Assembly (NCBI RefSeq): GCF_019904135.1
Contig: NZ_JAIOGQ010000006.1
Span: forward strand, 91,789-155,788
Reading direction: 5' to 3'
DNA: 64,000 nucleotides
DNA from: Paenibacillus caui
Lineage (GTDB): Bacteria; Bacillota; Bacilli; Paenibacillales; Paenibacillaceae
Shown: piece after piece, positions 16,575 through 24,362 of the stretch
Layout: the number at the start of each line of letters is the position of its first letter
Numbering within the stretch: the stretch's first letter is position 1
The notes under the pieces: model-generated
What the model was told of the DNA's origin: nothing
Database searches by the model: none
Seen by the model: the letters and a program-made list of their open reading frames with translations, nothing else
Translations under genes and position numbers: made by a program

Positions 16575-18323
16575 ATGAGAATAAGGAAAATTTCGATAGG
16601 GGTACTTGTGCTGTTCGCGATTTTGCTCGTCCATGCTTCTTCCGCTTTTGCAGCAACCATTCCTGCCAAAAATGGCTATGTCCAGGATACAGCGGATATT
16701 TTGAGCAAGGATGATGAGGCGGAGATTGTAAAGAGAAATGGCACTGCGCCTTTTCATTTGTATGTTTATACCATCAACAGCCTGAATGGCAAGACAAGCG
16801 GATCGGTCGCCTCATCCGTGTTTAAGTCCTGGTCTTTGGGTAAAGATGACGGCTTGCTCCTCGTGTCGATGGATGAAAGGGAGGCCCGCTTGGAGCTGTC
16901 AACAGGCAGCGACCTGCAGAGCTCCATCCTGGAGTCGCCGGATTATAAAGATAATGCTAATCCTGTATCCGGACTGCTCGACGATGTCTTTATCCCCAGT
17001 GCGGCGGATGGGGAGTTTGGTTCCGGAACCCTTTCTTTGATGAGCAGAATGAGTGAACTGGAACAGACATATACAGCCGGGAATAAGAATGGGACAGCCT
17101 TGTCTCAGGCGGCTGCAACGACCACGCCAGCGACGGCGGTACCGGCCACGCCGGCGACGGCCGCACCGGCAGCCACTGCCCCGTCTACATCTGCTCCATC
17201 CAGCGCCGCACCTGCAAGCGCTGAGCGATCCAGCGTAGCGCCAGCTACAACTGCTCCGTCTTCAGCAGCGTCTTCGAATTCAGCGGCAACGGCTAAGCGA
17301 GTTGGCAATATTATTGGCACCATTGTTGTTGTTTTCCTGCTCAACTTGGCATTAGGCATTCTATTATCGCCATTAGCCTTAATCTTCTATTTACGTAAAA
17401 ATAAAAGAAACCTGACGAAAGAGTTTCTTGTCATCTCCAAACAGCATCAGGAAAATTTATCCGGTCTCTATCAAATCGAGCAGGAGATCGGTCCTCTGCT
17501 TAAAATGTCGGATGGAACATCCGAAGCCTTCCTGACCGAGGTGGAAAGCAAGTATAACAGACTGCTTCAAATGGCTACTGCGGATTCGCCTGTTATCCTG
17601 AATGATAAAGCCAGGAACTTTATTTTTGGCAAAAAAGCCAAAAGCTATCTGGAAGCCAAACGCAGAGTACTGGTTATTGCCAAGGAAGTTCAGGATGTCA
17701 GGAACGCTTTGGAGAGGTACCGGGATCTGGAAGCCGATGTTACTGTCGGACTTAAATCCCTGCATAAGGATTGGGATGAGACGAACGAAATGCTGGCCCG
17801 GTTAATCCGGGAAACGGGGAATGAATTTGAGGAGCTTGTTCGGAAAGGGCAGGCGCTGAAGGAACGGCTGGGACAAAGTCAGGGTGCGTTGGCATTTGAT
17901 CCGCTGGAAGCTCAAAAATTCTCCGACACCATGCAGCAGCAGATTGGAAAATGGAAGCAGGATGTAGCCTCCCTTTTTGCGCTGAAAGAGAAATGGGACG
18001 AGCTCCCGAAGCTCCTTCGCCAGGAGATACAGCAGCTTGCAGAGCAAGAAGGGCTGATTTTGTCCGAAGCGAATCCTTATGAACTGCTCGATGCTGCGGA
18101 GAGCCGCATTCAGCAATTTGCAAGATTCATTGAAAAGGCAGATATCAAGAAGGGAGACGCACTTGCCTCTGAACTGGAGCAGGACCGGGCAACTGCGCTT
18201 GCCATCGTCAAGGATACCATTGCGGCACGTGATTGGGTAGGCAGCATGCTTGCGTCAGCCAAGGATCGCATTTCAAGGCAGAAAATTTGTATGCCGAGCT
18301 GGAAAAGTGCTTGGATGAAGTAA
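16575..18323 (+). CDS. TPM-domain/coiled-coil membrane protein, 5' part of a frameshifted gene
   Basis: The ATG at 16575 has a GAAAGAGGA ribosome site 7 nt upstream. Domain order: signal peptide (residues 1-27, ending SSAFAA); a TPM domain (about 33-165; YVQDTADILSKDDEAEIVKRNG, DDGLLLVSMDEREARLELSTG); an Ala/Pro/Thr/Ser-rich linker (about 175-245); a transmembrane stretch (GTIVVVFLLNLALGILLSPLALIFYL); and a long cytoplasmic coiled coil. The frame stops at 18323, but the natural continuation (AENLYAELEKCLDEVKAAYDH) is in another frame from about 18272. One missing base near 18255-18290 would restore a protein of roughly 910 residues. TPM-domain proteins act with PspA homologues in some Bacilli, so a role in envelope stress is likely. 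Confidence 0.75.
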   Translation: MRIRKISIGVLVLFAILLVHASSAFAATIPAKNGYVQDTADILSKDDEAEIVKRNGTAPFHLYVYTINSLNGKTSGSVASSVFKSWSLGKDDGLLLVSMDEREARLELSTGSDLQSSILESPDYKDNANPVSGLLDDVFIPSAADGEFGSGTLSLMSRMSELEQTYTAGNKNGTALSQAAATTTPATAVPATPATAAPAATAPSTSAPSSAAPASAERSSVAPATTAPSSAASSNSAATAKRVGNIIGTIVVVFLLNLALGILLSPLALIFYLRKNKRNLTKEFLVISKQHQENLSGLYQIEQEIGPLLKMSDGTSEAFLTEVESKYNRLLQMATADSPVILNDKARNFIFGKKAKSYLEAKRRVLVIAKEVQDVRNALERYRDLEADVTVGLKSLHKDWDETNEMLARLIRETGNEFEELVRKGQALKERLGQSQGALAFDPLEAQKFSDTMQQQIGKWKQDVASLFALKEKWDELPKLLRQEIQQLAEQEGLILSEANPYELLDAAESRIQQFARFIEKADIKKGDALASELEQDRATALAIVKDTIAARDWVGSMLASAKDRISRQKICMPSWKSAWMK

Positions 18324-19312
18324 AGGCCGCATACGATCATTCGCTCTGGAGCGAGCATCAGCAATTGCTGGACCAATTTAGTGGCAAGGTTAAGGATATA
18401 TCCAGACAGATCTCCAGTGTCGAGGCCGGCTATCAGCCGACTGAACAGAAATACGCCGCTTGCAAAGAGGAGTTGGAGCAGGTCTTTAGCCAGCTTGATC
18501 AGTTTGAGGATACCGCGGAGAGGATTAAAGGGCTGAAACCGAAGTTGGATCAAAAATTTGATAAATGGTTCCAACAGCTTCGCGCTCTGCAAAAGCGATA
18601 TAATGTGACTGTGCAAAAAATTCAGGACGAGAAGTTGATGCCTGCTCCCCGCATTCAGCAAAGAGGACGGGAAGCGGATAAAGCGCTGACGTCGGCTGAG
18701 GCGGCTGTGAACGCGGTACCGCGTAAATTGAATGAGCTGGACAAGTGTATAGATCAAGCGGAGCGAGCGGTAAACAGACTGGACATCGTCTTCGAAAAGG
18801 TGCAGGAGGAAAAGGCGAATGCTGAAGAGATGCTGGAAGAGCTTGAGCGCAGCTATTCAAAAATGAAGGGCCAATTAGGGTGGCTGAAGTCCGCAGAATA
18901 CACCTCCGACTTTAAACAGATCCGGGAGTCTGCGAGTGAGGCTTTGCTTGCGCTGAATTTTGAAGAGGTCAGCCGGTATGTAAACAAGGGCCATTTCCTT
19001 GTGGGTGAAATGGAAGACAAATTTGAAGAGAATGAGGAAGAGCTCAGGAGAAAATTAGTGGTTTCCCAAAGAGAGTTTAGACAGCCTGACCTATCCTTTG
19101 GAGGACCTTTCAGCGGTCAGGAGTCACGCAGCAGCGCTGATAACCGTTCCTCTTCCAGCGGCGGAGACTCAAGCTTTGGCCAAAACAGCCAAGGGGGAAG
19201 TACAGACTACGGCAGCGGAAGCAGCGGAGGGGATTCCAATTATGGCAGTGGAAGCAGCGGCGGAGATTCCAACTTTGGCGGCGGAAGCAGTGGAGGAAGC
19301 TCCAAGTGGTAA
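18272..19312 (+). CDS. C-terminal part of the frameshifted TPM/coiled-coil gene, with Gly/Ser repeat tail
   Basis: This frame has no good ribosome site, and its N-terminal residues before AENLYAEL look out of frame, so it is read as the 3' part of the gene starting at 16575. It encodes about 270 residues of charged coiled coil (EqALQKRYNVTVQKIQDEK-like segments and KLNELDKCIDQAERAVNR). The tail holds three 11-residue repeats of the form GSGSSGGDSN(Y/F), ending SSKW. At DNA level these are 33-bp repeats at 19211-19243, 19244-19276 and 19277-19309. Such tails are flexible and, with the W at the end, could mediate self-association. Whether the break is real or a base-call error cannot be decided here. 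Confidence 0.65.
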   Translation, partial: FKAENLYAELEKCLDEVKAAYDHSLWSEHQQLLDQFSGKVKDISRQISSVEAGYQPTEQKYAACKEELEQVFSQLDQFEDTAERIKGLKPKLDQKFDKWFQQLRALQKRYNVTVQKIQDEKLMPAPRIQQRGREADKALTSAEAAVNAVPRKLNELDKCIDQAERAVNRLDIVFEKVQEEKANAEEMLEELERSYSKMKGQLGWLKSAEYTSDFKQIRESASEALLALNFEEVSRYVNKGHFLVGEMEDKFEENEEELRRKLVVSQREFRQPDLSFGGPFSGQESRSSADNRSSSSGGDSSFGQNSQGGSTDYGSGSSGGDSNYGSGSSGGDSNFGGGSSGGSSKW

Positions 19313-19502
19313 TGTCATGTGCTGAAAAGCTTACTTTTTGAACACGCACTATAAGCAAAGCGGTCTTTTCTTGCGGCTCTTGACGCGGATGATATGCTCA
19401 ATATAAAAGGGTGCCGAAGAAGCGGCAGACTCGGATACGCATCTATGCTGGCTGTCGCCCTCTTAAAGGCACGCATCAATATAGAGAGAGGGAGAGAAAC
19501 GC

Positions 19503-20726
19503 TTGAATTCATCAACCATTGCGGAGCAGCCGCCCGCTTCAGGGAACGGCCGTTTTCCCTTGTCGCTGCTGTGTCTGACGCTCGGCGCATTCGCCATAGG
19601 CATGACCGAGTTTATCATTATGGGCCTGCTGCCTAACGTGGCACATGATCTGCATGTGTCCATTCCTCAGGCCGGCCAGCTTATTACAAGCTATGCGCTC
19701 GGAGTTGCCGTGGGCGCTCCCTTGCTTACGGTGCTGACCCACCAAATGCCGCAGAAGAAATTGCTTGTGCTGCTGATGGGTATTTTTATTCTCGGCAACG
19801 GGCTGTCGATGGTTGCTCCTACATATGAGCTTCTGATCGCTGCGCGGATTATGACGGCGCTTGCCCACGGCACGTTTCTTGGCGTAGGCTCCCTGCTGGC
19901 TTCGCGGCTTGTCCGTCCGGACAAACGGGCCGGAGCGGTGTCCATGGTGCTTGCCGGACTGACCATAGCGAACATCGTCGGCGTCCCCTTCGGAACCTTT
20001 ATCGGCCAGCAGCTTGGCTGGAGATCCTCCTTCGGCGCCATTACCGTGCTTGGCTTTTTTTCGCTGCTCGGCATTATCCGGTTCATCCCTGCCATTTCAC
20101 AGTCTAAGGTTCCAAGTCTGGCCAAAGAATTCCGCAGCCTGGTGAACCCCCAGGTGCTGCTAATGCTGCTGACGGGGGCATTCGGCTGTGCAAGCCTGTT
20201 CTCCATGTTCACGTACATCACACCTGAACTGGAGTCCATCAGCGGCTTTGCGGAGCATGAGGTGACCTGGATTCTCGTTCTGTTCGGGGTTGGAGTGACG
20301 CTGGGCAACATCATCGGAGGAAGACTCGCGGACTGGAAGCTGATGCCGTCGCTCATCGGCAATTTTATCGCGCTCGCGATTATTCTCGCTGTGCTGAGCT
20401 TGATGCTGCCTAACCCCGTGCTGGCGGTCATTACGGTTTTTGTATGGGGCGTTGCCGCTTTCGGCATCATGCCGGGCGTACAGGTGCGTATTCTGAATCT
20501 GGCCCATGAAGCGCCTTTGCTTGCCTCTACCTCCGCCCACTCCGCCCTGAATCTGGGCAACGCGGCCGGCGCATTTCTTGGCGGGCGAATCATTGTTTAC
20601 GCCGGTTTGCCTTCCGTTCCATTGCTTGCGTCCGGGCTGGCCGTACTGGCTTGTGCCGGATCGATCCTTAGCTACATGCAAATCGAACGGAAGAAAAGCG
20701 GAAATCAGGAGGCGATAGGAGCTTGA
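19503..20726 (+). CDS. MFS transporter (AraJ/YdhP-type efflux permease)
   Basis: This 407-residue major facilitator has 12 predicted membrane spans. The first helices (LSLLCLTLGAFAIGMTEFIIMGLLPNVAHDLHVSIPQAGQLITSYALGV) are characteristic of the AraJ/NepI/YdhP drug and sugar efflux group, and HQMPQKKLLVLLMGIF is the cytoplasmic loop 2-3. The start is TTG at 19503 behind a GAGAGGGAGAG purine run. It overlaps the next gene, so the two form an operon. Substrate is unknown. Confidence 0.85.
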   Translation: MNSSTIAEQPPASGNGRFPLSLLCLTLGAFAIGMTEFIIMGLLPNVAHDLHVSIPQAGQLITSYALGVAVGAPLLTVLTHQMPQKKLLVLLMGIFILGNGLSMVAPTYELLIAARIMTALAHGTFLGVGSLLASRLVRPDKRAGAVSMVLAGLTIANIVGVPFGTFIGQQLGWRSSFGAITVLGFFSLLGIIRFIPAISQSKVPSLAKEFRSLVNPQVLLMLLTGAFGCASLFSMFTYITPELESISGFAEHEVTWILVLFGVGVTLGNIIGGRLADWKLMPSLIGNFIALAIILAVLSLMLPNPVLAVITVFVWGVAAFGIMPGVQVRILNLAHEAPLLASTSAHSALNLGNAAGAFLGGRIIVYAGLPSVPLLASGLAVLACAGSILSYMQIERKKSGNQEAIGA

Positions 20727-21166
20727 GTAGTCAGATTGTACTGGAAAAAGTGGAATGGGGTACGCCTCAATATTCCGAAGGGTTGAAATTAAGAGACAAA
20801 GTGCTCAGACAACCGCTCGGGATGAGTATTTATAATGACGACCTGAAGGGCGAGAAGAATGATATTCATATTTTGGCGGCAGCGGATTCCGGGGTAGTTG
20901 GAGTGCTTTTTCTGCGGAAGGTAGACGAAATCACCCTGCAAATGAAGCAGGTTGCCGTTGATGACTCAGTAAGAGGAACGGGCGTGGGCAGGCAGATGGT
21001 GGACTTTGCCGAACGGCTGGCCGCGGAAGCCGGATATCAGACAATCGTTTTGCATGCCCGGAAGGTTGCGGTTCCTTTTTATGAAAAATTGGAATATGTG
21101 CAGGTGGGCGAGCCTTTTACCGAGGTGGGCATTCCGCACAGGAGCATGATCAAACAGCTGGGCTGA
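20723..21166 (+). CDS. GNAT-family N-acetyltransferase
   Basis: This 147-residue acetyltransferase has the GNAT core LQMKQVAVDDSVRGTGVGRQMVDFAE, where RGTGVG is the acetyl-CoA pyrophosphate loop, and a VPFYEKLEYVQVGEPF terminus. The TTG start overlaps the stop of the MFS gene by four bases (TTGA), with AGGAGG 10 nt upstream, so it is translationally coupled. An acetyltransferase beside an efflux pump could be a two-part detoxification unit, though the substrate is unknown. Confidence 0.85.
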   Translation: MSSQIVLEKVEWGTPQYSEGLKLRDKVLRQPLGMSIYNDDLKGEKNDIHILAAADSGVVGVLFLRKVDEITLQMKQVAVDDSVRGTGVGRQMVDFAERLAAEAGYQTIVLHARKVAVPFYEKLEYVQVGEPFTEVGIPHRSMIKQLG

Positions 21167-21220
21167 CGGATGTCGATGTGAGCTGAATAAACGAATTGGA
21201 AGGAACGCTTTTCGCACAAA

Positions 21221-21266
21221 AAAGGGGCTGTTTCCGAGGTTACACAACCTTGGAGTAAGCCCCTTT
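21221..21266. terminator. Bidirectional terminator between the acetyltransferase and pucR copy 2
   Basis: AAAGGGGC / GCCCCTTT with further pairing (GGTT / AACC) near the loop forms a long stem flanked by A- and T-rich tracts. It serves both convergent transcripts. Confidence 0.75.
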
Positions 21267-21281
21267 GATTATTTATTTTGC

Positions 21282-22874
21282 TTACACTAGCTCAACTTCC
21301 TGTTCGAGAATGCTTTGGAATAGAAAGGCAAGGTTCAGCTTCAGCAGATGCTCGTAATTTTTGAGATCCATTTGCAGCAGCTCGCTGATCTTTTCAAGAC
21401 GGTAAGCGACCGTATTTCGATGGACAAACATCTCCTTGGCGACTTCGCCTACTTGGCCGTTATGCGTGATGAAGAGACTCAGCGTGTTAATCATCTCCTG
21501 AGCGGAATCGGGCGATTTCTCCAGAATGGGCGCAAGGGCAAATTGGCAGAACCGCTTCATTTTATCGCGGGGAACGGACTGGAACAGATAGGCCATTTCC
21601 ACATTGCCGTACTCTACGACGAGCTGGCTTAAGTTAAGCTGCTTTGCCGTCTCGCTCGCATTCAGGCATTCCCGGTAAGCATCGCCGAGCTGATCGGGTT
21701 TCTCCTTTTGGTGGCTCAGGGAAAAACGAAGAGAGCCGCGTGTTTCAGCCGCTGTTTTGGCAAACAGCTTGGTCAGCAGATCGGAAAGCTTGCGTTCCCC
21801 TGCAGGCATGCTGGCGGGGAAGATGGAGAAGAGAGCGCCGTCTATGAAAAAATGAAGATGAAATAAATCCTTAAGCAGCGGATGATACTGAAATTCCTGC
21901 CGGATCGTATTCAGCAGATTGTCTTCGCTGCGGCCGCTTTTCTCCGAAACCGTTGTCAGCAAGCATTGATAAGGGCCGTCGCAAAGGGTGACGTCCATTT
22001 TTTTCGCGCACTCAAGCACCGCATCGATCGACACGTCCTGCTGCAAATAGCTTCGCAGAATCGAGGCCAGCTCGTTATCGGCGGCGCTGACAAACTGCTT
22101 GCGGCTCATCGCTTCCAGATGGAACGAAATAATCTCGGCCGCCTGAAGGTACAGCCCTTCTTCTTCCTTGGACGGGAATCCATCTGGAGAACGGAACACC
22201 GCGAATCCGATCGGCTGGGCATCATTGCCCCGCAGCGGGATCAAGGTCAGCTTGCCGCTTTCGCTGCGCCGCCACTGCACATTCGGCTTCCATGGCCAGC
22301 CTTTCAGCAGCTGCGCTTCGGTGAGGGGAAGATTGTTAAAGAGCAATCGTCCCCGGGCATGAATGACGGCCATCGGGCATTCCAGAATAGCGGAAAGCCC
22401 CTGAAAGAAATCGCTGCTTCGGTTCATAAGGGCAAACCGGATAAGCGCCTGCTGTTTTTCCAGAATGCGCTGAAGCTGATGTGTGCTTTTCTGGATTTCT
22501 GCGCGGAACAGCCCGTTCATCTGATCGGAAAACGTAAATTGAAAAGGAAGCTCGATAATAGGAAAACCAAGGCGATCCGCTTCCTCAATGATGGATTCGG
22601 GGACAGTGGTCCAGAATCTGCCCAGCTTGATTCCTAAAGCGGCAGTTCCTTTGCCTGCCAGCTTCTGAACGAGCTGAACGCCATCTTCGGGCCGATCTTT
22701 TATCAGATAGGCGGTAGTAAACAGCACTTCCCCTTCATGAACCCAGTCTACAATATCGGGAGCATCCATGACATTCACGGATTTGACGATTCGCTGGAGG
22801 CCGGATTTGCCGGCGATAAGCTTGCCTTCTGAGAGCGGATATATGGACAACGCATCTTCAACGGTCATGTACAT
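21282..22874 (-). CDS. PucR-family transcriptional regulator (copy 2)
   Basis: This 530-residue paralogue of the regulator at 3.6-5.2 kb has the same layout: PucR N-domain (MTVEDALSIYPLSEGKLIAGKSG, VNVMDAPDIVDWVHEGEVLFTT) and C-terminal HTH_30 (QVGEVAKEMFVHRNTVAYRLEKISELL). The ATG at 22874 is used because AAAGGGTG lies 8 nt upstream; a second in-frame ATG is two codons in. A GlnR/TnrA-type box lies 95 bp upstream, so its own expression may respond to nitrogen. Position suggests control of the purine/ureide genes to the right. Confidence 0.88.
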   Translation of the reverse strand: MYMTVEDALSIYPLSEGKLIAGKSGLQRIVKSVNVMDAPDIVDWVHEGEVLFTTAYLIKDRPEDGVQLVQKLAGKGTAALGIKLGRFWTTVPESIIEEADRLGFPIIELPFQFTFSDQMNGLFRAEIQKSTHQLQRILEKQQALIRFALMNRSSDFFQGLSAILECPMAVIHARGRLLFNNLPLTEAQLLKGWPWKPNVQWRRSESGKLTLIPLRGNDAQPIGFAVFRSPDGFPSKEEEGLYLQAAEIISFHLEAMSRKQFVSAADNELASILRSYLQQDVSIDAVLECAKKMDVTLCDGPYQCLLTTVSEKSGRSEDNLLNTIRQEFQYHPLLKDLFHLHFFIDGALFSIFPASMPAGERKLSDLLTKLFAKTAAETRGSLRFSLSHQKEKPDQLGDAYRECLNASETAKQLNLSQLVVEYGNVEMAYLFQSVPRDKMKRFCQFALAPILEKSPDSAQEMINTLSLFITHNGQVGEVAKEMFVHRNTVAYRLEKISELLQMDLKNYEHLLKLNLAFLFQSILEQEVELV

Positions 22875-22968
22875 GGCAGTTCACCCTTTCGTTGTGGTAT
22901 GAAGGAAAATGGCAGCAGCCGGTATTGGGTTTATTATATACCTTTGAAGAGCCAGGCGGCTATAGGGA

Positions 22969-22985
22969 TGTAATAAAACTTGACA
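22969..22985. promoter_or_regulatory. GlnR/TnrA-type nitrogen box (site 2)
   Basis: TGTAATAAAACTTGACA matches TGTNA-N7-TNACA fully. It sits between the ywrA-like stop codon and pucR copy 2, 95 bp upstream of that regulator's start. Confidence 0.65.
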
Positions 22986-23000
22986 CAGACATAAAATGGT

Positions 23001-23540
23001 TTAAATGTTAAGGTAAGTAAAAATACCTCCGTACACAAACGCGATGACAATCACGAGAGCCGGATGCATTTTACGGTGCTGCATCAGCCAGTAGGCGGCA
23101 GCCGCAATAATGATAAACTGCACGTAACCGATCGTCTGCACGGAGTCCCTGGCGCTTTGCCATACCAATTCGAGCATCATGATCGCGATGACGGGCTGAA
23201 CCAGCAGAGTCATTCCCTTGACTACAAGCGATTGCTTGTATTTGCTCAGCACCTTCAGCAGCAGAATCAAGGCGATGGCGGATGGCGCGACAGTGGCGAA
23301 AATAGCCAGGGCAAAACCGAACCATCCCAGGGTGCTATACCCTACATAAGCCGCAATTTTGGTGGCGATCGGACCGGGAAGGGAATTGCCGAGAGCCAGC
23401 ATATCGTTAAATTCGGCATTCGTAAGCCAATGGTAATGCGGAACAATTTCACGGTACATTAAAGGAATGGTAGACGGCCCGCCTCCATATCCAAACAGAT
23501 TGGACAGGAAAAAGCCGAGCAGCAAATACAGCCAAATCAT
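23001..23540 (-). CDS. ywrA: Chromate transporter-family protein, second half-size subunit (YwrA-like)
   Basis: This 179-residue membrane protein is one half of the CHR (ChrA) family, with the signature FGYGGGPSTIPLMYREIV and LALGNSLPGPIATKIAAYVGY. Half-size CHR proteins work as pairs encoded side by side. The ATG at 23540 overlaps the upstream partner's stop (ATGA). The frame is also open far upstream inside that gene, but that extension has no homology. The pair beside a YwrD-like gene mirrors the B. subtilis ywrBA-ywrD neighbourhood. Whether chromate is the true substrate is uncertain. Confidence 0.85.
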   Translation of the reverse strand: MIWLYLLLGFFLSNLFGYGGGPSTIPLMYREIVPHYHWLTNAEFNDMLALGNSLPGPIATKIAAYVGYSTLGWFGFALAIFATVAPSAIALILLLKVLSKYKQSLVVKGMTLLVQPVIAIMMLELVWQSARDSVQTIGYVQFIIIAAAAYWLMQHRKMHPALVIVIAFVYGGIFTYLNI

Positions 23541-24124
23541 AAGCCTCGCTCCCCTTTCTTGGCGCCTGCCGCCTTTCGATTCGCAAGAAGCTTGTAATGA
23601 AAGGCCCCGTAGGCCAGAAACAGGACAATGACGATGGCGGCGTGAACCTTGACGAGTTCCAGCAAAACAAAAGAAATCAGGAAGAAACCGGCAGCGGCAT
23701 AGATCCCAAGTCCTTTGACGGCCTTTTCGCCAAACTGATAGCCCATTTGGCCGAGCATGACGGCGATCACCGGGGTCACGGCATTGATCATTCCTCTTAA
23801 AAGCGGTGAAGAACTGAAAAATTGAATAAAGGAGTACAGCAGCACCATCGCCAGGCACGTAGGCAGGATATGTCCCAAAACCGCAATGACAGCGCCGGGT
23901 GTGCCTTTCAGACGATATCCCAGATAAGCGGCAAGCTTTGTGGCAATCGGTCCGGGCAGCGTATTGGCGATGGCCAGCACTTCCCCGAACTCTTCGTCCT
24001 CCATCCAGGCATACCGGGTTACGGCTTCATGCCGGAACAGCGGTATGGTCGATGGGCCGCCCCCGAAACCAAGAAGTCCGGTCCGCAGCATCGCGGCGCA
24101 TAAATCTCCGTAGTCATGTTTCAT
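23537..24124 (-). CDS. ywrB: Chromate transporter-family protein, first half-size subunit (YwrB-like)
   Basis: This 195-residue membrane protein is the upstream partner of the half-size CHR pair. It contains LLGFGGGPSTIPLFRHEAV and IANTLPGPIATKLAAYLGYR, with later helices including HILPTCLAMVLLYSFIQFF. The ATG at 24124 is preferred for the AAAGGAG site 10 nt upstream and the start MKHDYGDLCAAML. Its stop overlaps the next start. An inverted repeat that may be a regulator site lies about 30-50 bp upstream. Confidence 0.85.
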   Translation of the reverse strand: MKHDYGDLCAAMLRTGLLGFGGGPSTIPLFRHEAVTRYAWMEDEEFGEVLAIANTLPGPIATKLAAYLGYRLKGTPGAVIAVLGHILPTCLAMVLLYSFIQFFSSSPLLRGMINAVTPVIAVMLGQMGYQFGEKAVKGLGIYAAAGFFLISFVLLELVKVHAAIVIVLFLAYGAFHYKLLANRKAAGAKKGERGL

Positions 24125-24154
24125 GCATTTTTTCTCCTTTGCAGCTTGTTGTAT

Positions 24155-24177
24155 AATCAAAAATTGGAAATTTGATT
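24155..24177. promoter_or_regulatory. Inverted repeat upstream of the chromate-transporter pair
   Basis: AATCAAA and TTTGATT are separated by 9 nt, 31 bp before the ywrB-like start. It overlaps the expected promoter region and is an operator candidate; no regulator is encoded next to it. Confidence 0.4.
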
Positions 24178-24362
24178 GATTCACGCTTCGGTACGAAAGC
24201 AAATGGTATCAATTAATTTCGTTTTGTATAAATATATTCTTTAATGGTTTCTATATCAATATTTATTTTTAATTTTGTTTACGTTTTTTTGAAATAAGGA
24301 TTGTGCGAACCGCGAGGTTCATGATATTTTAGTTAGCAATTCGAGTTGAAGGGGAGATTGAC

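Noticed and set aside
18255..18323. Programmed -1 ribosomal frameshift in the TPM gene
   Set aside because: No X XXY YYZ slippery heptamer or clear downstream structure was found near the junction.
23541..23858. N-terminal extension of the ywrA-like gene to 23858
   Set aside because: It runs through the ywrB-like gene in another frame with no homology; the ATGA overlap at 23540 is the natural start.
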